NCBI GenBank assembly: GCA_041490445.1
Contig: JBGPTF010000011.1
Location: 1-64,000, forward strand
Length of the DNA: 64,000 bases
Reading direction: 5' to 3'
DNA from: JBGPTF01 sp041490445
GTDB taxonomy: Bacteria; Acidobacteriota; Terriglobia; Acidiferrales; UBA7541
Position numbers and translations under genes: made by a program. Every line of letters starts with the position of its first letter. Within the stretch, counting starts at the first letter, position 1. This document shows, in pieces, positions 9,347 through 18,899 of the stretch. The notes beneath the pieces were generated by a model. It was given only the letters and a program-made list of their open reading frames with translations. It did not search any database and had not been told where the DNA came from.

Positions 9347-11911
9347 GTGGTCGAGTCTTCTCTCAATAGCGATCCGGGACTGCAGAGGCGGCGCAGCACG
9401 CGCGTCGTGCAGTCTATTCCGCTCACGGTTTTAGGCGTAGACGCCCTGGGCCAGGCGTTCAAAGAACGCACGTCCACGTTGATCATTAGTTGCCACGGCT
9501 GCCGCTACCAGTCGAAGCACTACGTCCCGAAAAACACGCCGCTGACTCTCGAGATTCTTCGCGGTGAAGCGGAGCAGCCGCGCGTGGCGAAGGGGCGCGT
9601 TGTCTGGGTCCAGCGGCCGCGGACGGTGCGAGAGCTATTTCAGATGGGGGTCGAACTGGAGGTCCCCGGCAACTTCTGGGGAGTCGCCTTCCCTCCCGAT
9701 GATTGGTTTCCGTGGCCCGAGGAAGCGGTTGCCGAGATCCCGTCTCCGGCGATTCAGAATTCCCCTCATCCGGCGCCCGCAAAAATAATACGAGACGAGT
9801 CATGGCCGGTGGCTTTCGCCCCGGTGGAACAGCCCGCACCCGTGCCGCCGGGTTTGGCAGCCCCGAGCACGCTTGCGTCGGAAGAAAAGATCCGAGTCGT
9901 GCCTGCCCCGCTCACGGCGCAGCTCACGATGACGTTGGCGCGGCAGATGGCGCGATTTGTGGCGGAGGCGAAGCAGAGCCTGCAACAATCCGTCCACGAA
10001 CAGGCGATTACGGCAGTCACGCAGGCGACGAAGGCGGCGCGCGAGCAGCTTGACTCGAAGATTCAGGAAAGCGCCGAACGCGCCCTGGAATCGGCGCTCG
10101 CCAAAGCGACAGCGGAGTCCCTCCACAACTTCGAACACCAGGCAGAATTAATTGCCTCCCGGGCTGCGGAATCCGCAGTGAAGAAGGTTTTGGAACAGCT
10201 CTCGGCCCGAGGGACGCCTGCCGACGAAGCCAGGACCCCTTCGCTCGACGTGGAAGCTCTCGACCGCGAGATTCAGGAGAGGCTCGCACGCCATCTCGCT
10301 GAAGCGGAGAGGCGATTGGGTGCGGTTCTTGCAAAGAGCGTGCGGCCGGAGCAAGCGGTTCCGGCAGAGAACTCGCAAGCCTCCGCGGCTCTGCACGCCG
10401 GGGTCGATGCCGAGCGGCGCAGCGCCGCAGACCAGGTGCAAAGCACCGCCGCGCAGGCGCGCGACCAAATCAACGCGCAGGCACGGAAGATCGCCGAGTC
10501 ACTCCGGGCGGGCCTGGAATCGGAGCGCCGGGCAGCTGTGGAGCAGGCGCAAGCGATCCTGTCGCAGGCGCACGAGCGGCTGACCTCCGAGACACAAACA
10601 GCCCTCCAGAGGATCCACAGCGAGCTGGAAGCGGAACGCAAGCGTGCGGAAGAATCCGCGTCGGCACTTGAGAAGGCGACGGCGGGCGCGTCGGATTCAG
10701 CGGCCATGCTGGGAGCGGCAGCGGAATCTGCCGTGGCGGATGCCCGGCAGAAACTAGACGCGTTACTCGCCGAACAGAGAGAAGTGGTCGAGCGTCGCAC
10801 GCAGGAGCTTTTCGACGAACGGGCGAAGCAGCTCGAACCGGCGCTTGACGCAGCGGCGCAGCGAGCGCTCGCCGAGTTCACCGGGCAGGTGCAACAACAA
10901 CTCGTACCCGAGATCGAACGCGCCCAATCGGCCGCCGCCGAGCTCGGCGCAGCGGGCCAGCATGCGGAACAAAACATCCGCGAGATGCGGAAACGCATTG
11001 CGGCGGCGTCCGAGGAAGCGTTATGCGAATCGCTGCGGCAGTTTCAGGAGCGCGCCGCACAGCTTCCGGCTGAATTCGAGCGTACCTGCCGTGCGTCGCT
11101 CGAGAAAGCAGAGCAGGAGCTGGACGAGAAGAGTACGGACGCAACGCACACGGCCTTTGAAGCGCTGCTCAAAGCCTCCGACTGGTATCAGAAGAAAACG
11201 CAGACGAGCATGCAGGCCTCGATGGAAAAGGCGCTCGACCAGGCGTCCACCGGGATGCGCGAGCGCGCCGGCGAAGTGTCGAGGCTTTTCGCGTCGGAGC
11301 TCGACCATTACAGCCGGAGCTACGTCGAGCATTCGAAGGGCTTGCTGGAAGATGCGGCCAAAGAGACCGTGGAAGACAGCCACAAGCGGATGGGACAGGC
11401 GGCGGAAACGACCGCGGCCTCCTTCTCGGACGAGCTGCACCGGATGGCTTTGGCGGACCTTGACCAATTCCGCCGGTCGAGCAGCCAGGCGGGCGAAGCG
11501 GCCATCCATGAATTCCAGCGCGCGCTGATCGAGCGAATTGATGAAGGTGTCCAGGGGGCGCGCGAACGACTCGAATCGCAACTTGTCCCGCTGCTCGACG
11601 GCTGGCGAAGCGAAGGAGACGCGCAAAAGCAGGAATGGCTGGAAGAACTTTCGCGCGTCACCAACGGGGCCGTTGAACACTACAAGTTGCGGCTCGAGAA
11701 CGCTTCGAACAGCTGGCTGCTGGCGTCGGCAGCGACGCTGGCGCAACATTCGCAGGGCGTGCTCGAATCGCTGGCCGCGGCAGCCGAAATCCGGCTGCGC
11801 GAATCCTGCTCGCAGGTGTTCGCCGGCCTCGGGGAAACGCTGCGCCAGCGGCTGCTGGGCCTGTCGTCGGAGCTTTCCCCGGGAACGAATCCCCCCGATC
11901 AAAAAAAATAG
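9347..11911 (+). CDS. PilZ domain protein with a very long coiled coil
   Basis: This 854-residue protein starts at GTG. Residues 1-125 form a PilZ-like domain: basic QRRRSTRVV, the SCHGCRYQS segment where D/NxSxxG is expected, and the end motif FWGVAFPPDDWFP. A proline-rich linker (about 128-175) follows. Nearly 650 residues are then Ala/Glu/Gln/Arg-rich with heptad character, resembling structural or chemoreceptor-like coiled coils. There is no signal peptide or membrane segment, so it is probably cytoplasmic. A scaffold or filament that responds to cyclic di-GMP is a reasonable inference. The Ser-Cys-His replacement makes nucleotide binding uncertain. Confidence 0.75.
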   Translation: MVESSLNSDPGLQRRRSTRVVQSIPLTVLGVDALGQAFKERTSTLIISCHGCRYQSKHYVPKNTPLTLEILRGEAEQPRVAKGRVVWVQRPRTVRELFQMGVELEVPGNFWGVAFPPDDWFPWPEEAVAEIPSPAIQNSPHPAPAKIIRDESWPVAFAPVEQPAPVPPGLAAPSTLASEEKIRVVPAPLTAQLTMTLARQMARFVAEAKQSLQQSVHEQAITAVTQATKAAREQLDSKIQESAERALESALAKATAESLHNFEHQAELIASRAAESAVKKVLEQLSARGTPADEARTPSLDVEALDREIQERLARHLAEAERRLGAVLAKSVRPEQAVPAENSQASAALHAGVDAERRSAADQVQSTAAQARDQINAQARKIAESLRAGLESERRAAVEQAQAILSQAHERLTSETQTALQRIHSELEAERKRAEESASALEKATAGASDSAAMLGAAAESAVADARQKLDALLAEQREVVERRTQELFDERAKQLEPALDAAAQRALAEFTGQVQQQLVPEIERAQSAAAELGAAGQHAEQNIREMRKRIAAASEEALCESLRQFQERAAQLPAEFERTCRASLEKAEQELDEKSTDATHTAFEALLKASDWYQKKTQTSMQASMEKALDQASTGMRERAGEVSRLFASELDHYSRSYVEHSKGLLEDAAKETVEDSHKRMGQAAETTAASFSDELHRMALADLDQFRRSSSQAGEAAIHEFQRALIERIDEGVQGARERLESQLVPLLDGWRSEGDAQKQEWLEELSRVTNGAVEHYKLRLENASNSWLLASAATLAQHSQGVLESLAAAAEIRLRESCSQVFAGLGETLRQRLLGLSSELSPGTNPPDQKK

Positions 11912-11955
11912 GCCCGCCATTCGGCCCGCGGGACGAGACCCGGTATAATGCGGGG

Positions 11956-12630
11956 ATGGCGAATCGCGCGAGTGCGAGCTTCTGGCTGAGGGATGGCACC
12001 GAAGCCGGCCTGCTCGGACAGTTTGAAAGATTCCTGGGTACGGTTCCCTGCTCTGCTGCGTATCCCGGGCTTACGCAATTGACGGTGCGCGCCGTCTCGC
12101 CCGCCGAGGTACCGCTGATGGAGCACGACCTTCGTTCGCTGCCGGCGGGGCCTGCAGAGATCAAGGAACTCGTGAGCGAACCCTGGCACGCCGATTCGGC
12201 ATGCGAGATTCGCGCGCACTGGGATTTGTGGTCGTTCGAGCCGTCCACCGGCCGGTGGCAACTGCAGCCGCAGCCACTCGATATCTTCTGCTGCGGCGAA
12301 GAATACGATGAAGGAGCCTGGCGCGAGACCGGGCATTTGCAGGTGGACGTCGGCTTCGAACATCTCTTTACCGGGCACGCGGGAATCCTCGCCGTGCGCG
12401 AGCCGCGCATGATTTCGACCGACGATCCGGCAGAGCAAGAGTTCTTGGAACGGATGACGCGGCCGGAGAATTTGCGCACCTACCACGAGAAGACGCGCGA
12501 GAACATCCGGAAGCTGTTTCACTGGGTGGCGCAGGTGGAAGCGGCGGTGGCGCTGGAGCGATTTGGATTGTGGTCGGAGGGAGAAGAGAATCTTGAAGCG
12601 CGCCTGGAAGCCATCCTGGCTGTGCGTTAG
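11956..12630 (+). CDS. Conserved hypothetical protein (224 aa)
   Basis: A soluble protein of 224 residues without signal peptide or membrane segments. It is rich in Trp and acidic residues, with two notable patches: FCCGEEYDEGAWRETGHLQVD, in the middle of the protein, and a C-terminal helical part from about 150. No catalytic motif is recognised. The last bases overlap the start of the next secreted protein, suggesting translational coupling. It may belong to a lineage-restricted family; no function is assigned. Confidence 0.7.
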   Translation: MANRASASFWLRDGTEAGLLGQFERFLGTVPCSAAYPGLTQLTVRAVSPAEVPLMEHDLRSLPAGPAEIKELVSEPWHADSACEIRAHWDLWSFEPSTGRWQLQPQPLDIFCCGEEYDEGAWRETGHLQVDVGFEHLFTGHAGILAVREPRMISTDDPAEQEFLERMTRPENLRTYHEKTRENIRKLFHWVAQVEAAVALERFGLWSEGEENLEARLEAILAVR

Positions 12631-13171
12631 CGTGCTGGCGACGCTGCTGCCCGTGGGCGCAGCGCGGCACTATGCAGTCCCAGCGAAGAGGGCGAACGAG
12701 CTGACGATTGGGAGGCTTCGCCCCGGGCGCGACACGCTGACGGGAGCCCGTACGATGTATGGCGCCCGGCGCTTCGAGGTTTCTCCCACCGATAGAAAGG
12801 TCTTGACCTGGGAAGACGCGTGCCGCAACGCCTCACTGCGAGTGGAAGCAGACGATCACGGCGTTGTCCAAACCCTGACGCTTTCGGGGCTGCCCGGTGG
12901 CGAATGCAAAGACTTGGCGGCGGACGCGGTGAGGGGCGGGCCCTGGAAGACCGAACACGGGCTGGGGTTGGGTGACACGCGGCAGAAGGTGGTGGAACTC
13001 TGCGGCCCGCCGAGTTCCAGCAGCCCTTCCGTACTGGGCCGGCGCGAGTTAGAATTACTGTTTTACGCGTTTGACTGGGCTGGCTCCGACGTGCCGCAGG
13101 TGATGGAAGTGGTGTGCGACCGCGGAAGCGGCCGCGTGGTGGAAATCACGCTGGCATTCCCGAGCCTCTGA
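12593..13171 (+). CDS. Secreted hypothetical protein
   Basis: I place the start at TTG 12593, because it gives a proper signal peptide (MKRAWKPSWLCVSVLATLL) and GGAGGGAGAAGAG lies upstream inside the preceding gene. The protein is then 192 residues. The mature part contains GLGLGDTRQKVVELCGPP, a pattern of small periplasmic domains of the SmpA/OmlA-like type, and three cysteines. It overlaps the preceding gene by 38 bases and sits 5 bases before a lipoprotein gene. The exact function is unknown. Confidence 0.65.
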   Translation: MKRAWKPSWLCVSVLATLLPVGAARHYAVPAKRANELTIGRLRPGRDTLTGARTMYGARRFEVSPTDRKVLTWEDACRNASLRVEADDHGVVQTLTLSGLPGGECKDLAADAVRGGPWKTEHGLGLGDTRQKVVELCGPPSSSSPSVLGRRELELLFYAFDWAGSDVPQVMEVVCDRGSGRVVEITLAFPSL

Positions 13172-13176
13172 CAAGA

Positions 13177-13773
13177 GTGAGCCGAAAACTGTTCATCGCG
13201 GCGGTCTTGTGCGCACTCGCGCTGGCTTCGTGCGGAGGCTCGTCCAAAACCGAAGCGCCGCCCGCGGAGACAAAACCGGCGGCACCGGCGATCCCGCCCG
13301 CGATTCAGCAAGTCGCGGAGAGCTCGCTGGGGTCGGAGACCGAGGTGTTAGTGTACGGCGACCTGGCACACAACGGCGCTCAGGAGTTGCTCGCGATCAA
13401 TCGCTTGAAGACGACGCCGCAAGGCATGGTGCCCGGCATCCTCTTCACGCGCGCGGTGGTGGTGGAGCAGGACGGAGGAACCTGGAAGGAAGTGTTCCGC
13501 TGCGACGAACATTTGAAGAATCCGAAAGGGTATCTGGGAGGCACGCCGCTCGCGCCCGTGAACGGCTGGCGGCTGCAATATGAGCAGCATCCCGACACGG
13601 GGCTGGTGATGTATTTCACGCCGTTGCAACCGCCCGCCGGCGGCCACATCCAAACCATCGGCGTACGCTGGAGTTCGAAGGCCAAGCGGTACCAGTCGCT
13701 CGATCCGAGCTTTCAGCAATTTCTGGGCGAAGTGCCCGCACTCGAAACACCGGAGATGCAATTGCACCGATGA
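13177..13773 (+). CDS. Putative lipoprotein
   Basis: With the GTG start at 13177 the product has a lipoprotein signal (KLFIAAVLCALALASC) with Cys at about residue 20, then a Pro/Ala-rich linker and a roughly 150-residue globular domain. It would be anchored in the inner or outer membrane. No catalytic residues are recognised. Its stop overlaps the start of the first ABC exporter gene (ATGA), so it may be cotranscribed with the exporter, but a functional link is inference. Confidence 0.7.
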   Translation: MSRKLFIAAVLCALALASCGGSSKTEAPPAETKPAAPAIPPAIQQVAESSLGSETEVLVYGDLAHNGAQELLAINRLKTTPQGMVPGILFTRAVVVEQDGGTWKEVFRCDEHLKNPKGYLGGTPLAPVNGWRLQYEQHPDTGLVMYFTPLQPPAGGHIQTIGVRWSSKAKRYQSLDPSFQQFLGEVPALETPEMQLHR

Positions 13774-15707
13774 GCGCCACCGCACAAACCGTCACCGCTT
13801 CACGCGCAAAAAAGCCGCGCGTTTCCGCGTGGAAACAGTTGCGCGGCCTTGTGCCCTACCTGCGCAAGTACAAAGGCAGCACGATTCTGGGGCTGCTCGT
13901 CCTTCTCGCGATGGGAATCGTGGGTAACTTCGTCCCGTTGATCATGGGGGCGATCACCGACTGCCTGGCCCGCACGCCCGAGCCCCTCACAAATATTCAA
14001 GGCTTTACGCGGCGTGTCCTGGAGCCACTCTTCCGCTACTACCAGCCCTGGAGCAGCCATACCCTGGGAATTTTCTGCCTCGTGCTTGTTGCCGTCGTGG
14101 CGGTGAAAGGCGTTTTCTCCTACTGGACACGCTGGATCCTGATCGGCGTCTCCCGCGACATCGAATACGACTTGCGCAACGACGTGCTCACTCAGCTGCT
14201 AAAGCTCGAACCGGAGTTCTACGTGCGCAATCCCACGGGAGAACTGATGTCGCGTGCCACGAACGATTTGAATGCGGTGCGGATGGTGCTGGGGCCCGGG
14301 ATCATGTACAGCGCCACGACGATCGTGACGATGATTCTCGCCGTCGCGCTGATGCTCAAGATTTCGACGATCCTGACGCTCTGGGTCCTGTTGCCGGTTC
14401 CCCTCGTCGCCTTCGCCGTGCGCTACTTCGGCCAGGTGATTCACCAGCTCTACGAAAAGATTCAGGCGGCGCTGGCAACCCTTTCCGCCAAAGCGCAGGA
14501 GAATCTTTCCGGCGTGCGGGTCATCCGCGCGTACGCGCAGGAAGACGCGGAGATTCGGGGCTTTGAGGCTCCGAACCGCGAGTACGTGGCGCGCAACATC
14601 AAGCTGATCGCCACCTGGAGCATGTTCATGCCATCGCTCCAGACGCTGATCGGCACGACCTTCTTGATCGTGCTCTGGCAAGGCGGCCGATTGATGATGC
14701 AGGGACACCTATCCCTCGGCGGATTGTGGGCGTTCTATTCCTACCTCGGCCAACTTATCTGGCCGATGATCGCGCTCGGCTGGGTGACGAATATCTTTCA
14801 GCGCGGCGCCGCTTCGATGGGACGGCTAAATTACATTCTCCATGCCGAACCCAACATCAACGACGCAGCCATCTCGCCGACATGGGCGAAGCAACTTCCC
14901 GGCGGCGACGGAGCCGGATCGGATGACGGGGGAATCCGCGGCGCGATCGAATTCCGCGATCTGACCTTTACCTACCCCACAGCGACGAGCAACAACGGTT
15001 CCGGACCGGAGCCGGTCCTGAAGAACATTACGCTGCGCGTTCCGGCGGGCTCGACGCTCGCGGTAGTGGGCCCGACGGGAAGCGGAAAATCCACGCTGGC
15101 GGCACTGGTGGCCCGGCTCTGGGAAGCGCCGCCGGGAACCTTGCTCCTCGATGGGCGGCCCATCCGCGAATGGCCGCTCGCGAACCTGCGGCGCGCCATC
15201 GGCCTGGTCCCGCAGGATACGTTTCTGTTCAGCGAGACGATCGGCGAGAATATCGCGTTCGGGGTCAACGGATCAGCGCCGGAGCGCATCGCCGAGGCGG
15301 CGCAGATTTCCAGCATTTACGACGACATCGAAGGGTTTCCCAAGAAATTCGGGACGATCGTAGGCGAGCGCGGCATCACGCTTTCCGGCGGCCAGAAGCA
15401 GCGGACGGCGCTGGCCCGCGCGGTAATTCGCGATCCGAGAATCCTGATCCTCGACGACGCGCTATCGAGCGTGGACACCGAGACCGAAGAGAAGATCCTG
15501 CGCCGGCTGAAGGATGTGATGCGCCATCGCACGACGATCCTCATCTCGCATCGCTGCTCGACGGTGAAGAACGCGGACCAGATCGTGGTCCTGCGGGAAG
15601 GACGCCTGGTCGAGCGCGGCACGCACGATGAACTGCTCGCGCGCGGCGGCTATTACGCGGATCTGTACCAGAAGCAGTTGCTCGAAGAAGAACTGGAACG
15701 AGCATGA
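13770..15707 (+). CDS. ABC exporter half-transporter, degenerate-site subunit
   Basis: This 645-residue protein has an N-terminal six-helix transmembrane domain (about 20-360) and a C-terminal nucleotide-binding domain with Walker A GPTGSGKST (about 432), Q loop VPQDTFLFSE, intact signature LSGGQKQR and Walker B ILILDDALSS. The catalytic Glu after Walker B is Asp here. Its partner has the canonical Glu but a degenerate signature, which matches asymmetric heterodimeric exporters such as TM287/288 or BmrCD. It overlaps both neighbours by four bases. The substrate may be a lipid or drug; adjacency to lpxB hints at envelope lipids but is not proof. Confidence 0.93.
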   Translation: MSATAQTVTASRAKKPRVSAWKQLRGLVPYLRKYKGSTILGLLVLLAMGIVGNFVPLIMGAITDCLARTPEPLTNIQGFTRRVLEPLFRYYQPWSSHTLGIFCLVLVAVVAVKGVFSYWTRWILIGVSRDIEYDLRNDVLTQLLKLEPEFYVRNPTGELMSRATNDLNAVRMVLGPGIMYSATTIVTMILAVALMLKISTILTLWVLLPVPLVAFAVRYFGQVIHQLYEKIQAALATLSAKAQENLSGVRVIRAYAQEDAEIRGFEAPNREYVARNIKLIATWSMFMPSLQTLIGTTFLIVLWQGGRLMMQGHLSLGGLWAFYSYLGQLIWPMIALGWVTNIFQRGAASMGRLNYILHAEPNINDAAISPTWAKQLPGGDGAGSDDGGIRGAIEFRDLTFTYPTATSNNGSGPEPVLKNITLRVPAGSTLAVVGPTGSGKSTLAALVARLWEAPPGTLLLDGRPIREWPLANLRRAIGLVPQDTFLFSETIGENIAFGVNGSAPERIAEAAQISSIYDDIEGFPKKFGTIVGERGITLSGGQKQRTALARAVIRDPRILILDDALSSVDTETEEKILRRLKDVMRHRTTILISHRCSTVKNADQIVVLREGRLVERGTHDELLARGGYYADLYQKQLLEEELERA

Positions 15708-17578
15708 GCGACCATCGCGAAGAAGAAGCCTTAGGAAAGGTATATGACTCGCGGCTGACGCGGCGGCTGATGCAGTACATGCGGCCGTACAAGTGGAGCG
15801 TCTTTTTCGCGCTGGCTCTGACCGTGGCGATCACGCCGCTCGAGTTTGCCGGGCCAAAACTTTTCCAAATCGCCGTGGACCGCTTCCTCGTGCCGGTGAC
15901 GCGCGGACAGCTCGTATTCAAGGCCGGGATGCGCGGGCTCCTCTGGGTAACCGGCGGCTTTCTGCTCGCGCTCATCTTCGGATTCCTGCTGCAGTACATC
16001 CAGGTCCGCGTGATGCAGCGCGTGGGCCAGGACACGATGTACGACCTCCGGAAAGAGATCTTCTCTCATCTGCAGCGCCTCCCGATGCGCTTCTTCGACC
16101 GCTCCCCGGTGGGGCGTCTGGTCACCCGCGTGACGACCGACGTGGACGCGCTCAACGATCTGTTTTCTTCCGGCGTGGTGGCGATGTTGAATGATGTGTT
16201 CCTTCTGGTCTTTTTCGCCGTCGCACTCTTGCTGATTCAATGGAAGCTTGCCCTGGTGACGCTCGCAGTGGTCCCTTGCATGGGCCTGGTCACGATACTG
16301 TTCCGCAATTCGGTGCGGGACGCCAATCGCCGCATCCGCACCGCCATCGCGAAGATCAACGCATTCCTGCAGGAGCACATCAGCGGCATGGCAGTGGTGC
16401 AGCTTTTCAACCGCGAGCGGAGGTCGCAGGAACAATTCGCCGAGCTGAACCGTGTGCACATGGATGCGTACAAGGACGCCATCAATGCGTTCGCGCTTTT
16501 CTACCCGGCAGTTGAATCCCTGAGCATCGGCGCGATCGCACTGTTGTACTGGTTCGGCGGGCGCGGCGTTTTTCTGGGAACGGTGACGCTGGGGACGCTC
16601 ATCCTTTTCATGCAATGCGCTCTGCGCTTCTTCCGGCCGATCCAGGATCTCAGCGAAAAATTCAACATCCTACAGACGGCCATGGCTGCCTCCGAGCGCA
16701 TCTTCAAGCTGCTCGATGAACCGATGACGATCACTTCGCCGGCACGGACCCATCCGCTGACGCACCCGCGCGGCGAGATCGAATTTCGCAACGTATGGTT
16801 CGCCTACACCGGCGGAGCGGAGCCGGCTGAAAATGACTGGGTGCTGCGCGACGTCTCGTTCCGCGTGGAGCCGGGCCAAACCGTCGCGATCGTCGGCCAC
16901 ACGGGCGCTGGCAAGACCACGATCATCCAGCTCCTGCTGCGCTTCTACGACATCCAGCGCGGGCAAATTCTTCTGGACGGCGTGGACATCCGCAAAATGA
17001 ACCTGCAAGAGCTGCGGAGGCTCTTCGGCATCGTCCTGCAGGACCCGTTCCTGTTCATCGGCACACTCGAATCCAATATCCGCCTCGGGAGCGACCATGT
17101 GGACCGCGCCGCCGTCGAAAACGCGATTCGCGAGGTGGGCCTGGCCCCGTTTGTGGCGACGCTGCCCGGAGGCGCGGAAGCGCCGGTGACGGAGCGCGGC
17201 GCCACATTCTCCGTGGGCCAGCGGCAACTGGTGAGTTTTGCGCGCGCCCTGGCGCACAATCCCAAGTTCCTGATTCTCGATGAGGCCACGTCGAGCGTGG
17301 ATACGAAGACGGAGCTGATGATCCGCGAAGCGCTGGACCGGCTGCTCAGCGGCCGCACCTCGATCGTCATCGCGCACCGCCTGAGCACCATTCAACACGC
17401 GAACCAAATTCTCGTCTTCCACAAGGGGCGCCTGCGCGAGCAGGGCTCGCATCAGGAACTGCTCGGCCAGCGCGGCATCTACTACCGCCTGTATCAACTG
17501 CAATACAAGGAGCAGGAGCTGCGAATGCCCATCCCGGCTGGAGAAGCCAGCGGCGCGCCCCTGCCTGCCGATGATTGA
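15704..17578 (+). CDS. ABC exporter half-transporter, consensus-site subunit
   Basis: This 624-residue protein has six membrane helices (about 20-320) and an ATPase domain with Walker A GHTGAGKTT (about 395), Q loop VLQDPFLFIG, signature FSVGQRQ (about 502) and Walker B FLILDEATSS, with the catalytic Glu. The signature departs from LSGGQ. Paired with the preceding subunit, one composite site would be fully canonical (this Walker A/B plus the partner LSGGQ) and the other degenerate. The start ATG overlaps the upstream stop (ATGA), consistent with equimolar synthesis of a heterodimer. Confidence 0.93.
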   Translation: MSDHREEEALGKVYDSRLTRRLMQYMRPYKWSVFFALALTVAITPLEFAGPKLFQIAVDRFLVPVTRGQLVFKAGMRGLLWVTGGFLLALIFGFLLQYIQVRVMQRVGQDTMYDLRKEIFSHLQRLPMRFFDRSPVGRLVTRVTTDVDALNDLFSSGVVAMLNDVFLLVFFAVALLLIQWKLALVTLAVVPCMGLVTILFRNSVRDANRRIRTAIAKINAFLQEHISGMAVVQLFNRERRSQEQFAELNRVHMDAYKDAINAFALFYPAVESLSIGAIALLYWFGGRGVFLGTVTLGTLILFMQCALRFFRPIQDLSEKFNILQTAMAASERIFKLLDEPMTITSPARTHPLTHPRGEIEFRNVWFAYTGGAEPAENDWVLRDVSFRVEPGQTVAIVGHTGAGKTTIIQLLLRFYDIQRGQILLDGVDIRKMNLQELRRLFGIVLQDPFLFIGTLESNIRLGSDHVDRAAVENAIREVGLAPFVATLPGGAEAPVTERGATFSVGQRQLVSFARALAHNPKFLILDEATSSVDTKTELMIREALDRLLSGRTSIVIAHRLSTIQHANQILVFHKGRLREQGSHQELLGQRGIYYRLYQLQYKEQELRMPIPAGEASGAPLPADD

Positions 17579-17667
17579 AGCCGGGAGCGGTGCGTGCTGA
17601 GGCGCGTCCCGATCGTATCCCGGTACGTGGAAACCACTCCCGCTCGCCCAATGTCTGGAGCCGCTTG

Positions 17668-18801
17668 ATGAAAACCCCCGAAGGTCCGCAAATCCTGATT
17701 TCCGCGGGCGAGGCTTCGGGCGACATGTATGCGGCGCGACTGGCCGAGGCGCTCCATCGGAAGACGGGCGCTCATCTCTACGGGCTGGGCGGGCCGCGAA
17801 TGCGCGAAGCCGGCGTCGAACTGCTGGCGAATGCCTCCGACGTTGCCGTTGTGGGAATCAGCGAGGTGCTGCAGCGAGTGCCGGCGGTCTGGCAAACCTT
17901 GCGGCGGCTGACGCGCGAATCCGCGCGCCGCAAGCCGGCGCTCGCCATCGTGCTTGATTCGCCCGGGATGCACCTGCGGCTGGCCCGGAAATTGCGCCAT
18001 CATGGCATTCGAGTCGTCTATTTCATCGGCCCGCAGATTTGGGCGTGGCGCCCGAGGCGCGTCAACCTGGTCCGGCGCAGGGTGGAGCGCATTCTCGTGA
18101 TTTTTCCGTTCGAGGAAAAGATCTACCGCGACGCCGGCGTCCCCGTGGATTTCGTCGGGCACCCGCTGGTGGATTCCGTGCACGCTTCCCTTTCGCGAGC
18201 GGAATTCTGCGCGCGGCACAGCCTCGACGCAGGCCGCCCCATTGTCGCCGTGCTGCCCGGCAGCCGGCCTGCGGAGCTTGGGCACAATCTACCCGCGATT
18301 CTCGAGGCATGCCGGAAGCTCGCCAAAGACGTGTCGCCGCAGTTTGTCCTGGCGGCGGCACCCGGCCTCGCGACGGACCTGCGGCGCGCCTGCGATGCCA
18401 GCGGGGTGGCCATGTGCGTTGTCGAAGGCGCAACCTACGATGCGCTGGCGGCTGCTGAGTGCGCGATCATCTCGAGCGGCACCGCCACCGTCGAAGCGGC
18501 GCTGCTTGGTGTGCCCATGGTTGTGGTCTATCGCGTCTCGCGCTCGACGGCGATGATCGCCCGCTGGCTGGTGCGGACACAATTTTTTGCGATGGTGAAT
18601 CTGATCGCCGGCCGGAAAATCGTGCCCGAGCTGATTCAGGACGAGTTCTCTGCTGCCGCCGTGGAAGCCGAGACGCGCCGGATACTCGGTTCCCCGGGAA
18701 TTCGCGAGCAGATGAAGCGGGATCTCGCGGAAGTCCGCACGAAGCTAGGTCCGGGCGGCGCGATCGAGCGGGCGGCCGGCATCATCGCTCGGATGCTGTA
18801 G
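17668..18801 (+). CDS. lpxB: Lipid-A-disaccharide synthase
   Basis: This 377-residue GT-B glycosyltransferase (family GT19) matches LpxB along its length: N-terminal ISAGEASGDMYAARLAEAL, IVLDSPGMHLRLARKLR, GPQIWAWRPRR, FVGHPLVDSV, the nucleotide-binding VAVLPGSRPAELGHNLP and the donor-site SGTATVEAALLGVPMVVVY. It joins UDP-2,3-diacylglucosamine and lipid X to make the lipid A disaccharide at the inner membrane. The chosen ATG has GGAG seven bases upstream; longer readings into the 90-base gap are unlikely. Other raetz pathway genes are absent here. It shows that the host is diderm. Confidence 0.96.
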   Translation: MKTPEGPQILISAGEASGDMYAARLAEALHRKTGAHLYGLGGPRMREAGVELLANASDVAVVGISEVLQRVPAVWQTLRRLTRESARRKPALAIVLDSPGMHLRLARKLRHHGIRVVYFIGPQIWAWRPRRVNLVRRRVERILVIFPFEEKIYRDAGVPVDFVGHPLVDSVHASLSRAEFCARHSLDAGRPIVAVLPGSRPAELGHNLPAILEACRKLAKDVSPQFVLAAAPGLATDLRRACDASGVAMCVVEGATYDALAAAECAIISSGTATVEAALLGVPMVVVYRVSRSTAMIARWLVRTQFFAMVNLIAGRKIVPELIQDEFSAAAVEAETRRILGSPGIREQMKRDLAEVRTKLGPGGAIERAAGIIARML

Positions 18802-18899
18802 GCTGGCTTCCTGCAGAAAGCGGAAGCAACTGACAGGCCCAAGTTTGGTATCTTAATGGAAGCTGGGACTTAATGCAGAGATTCACAGAAGGAGATCCT

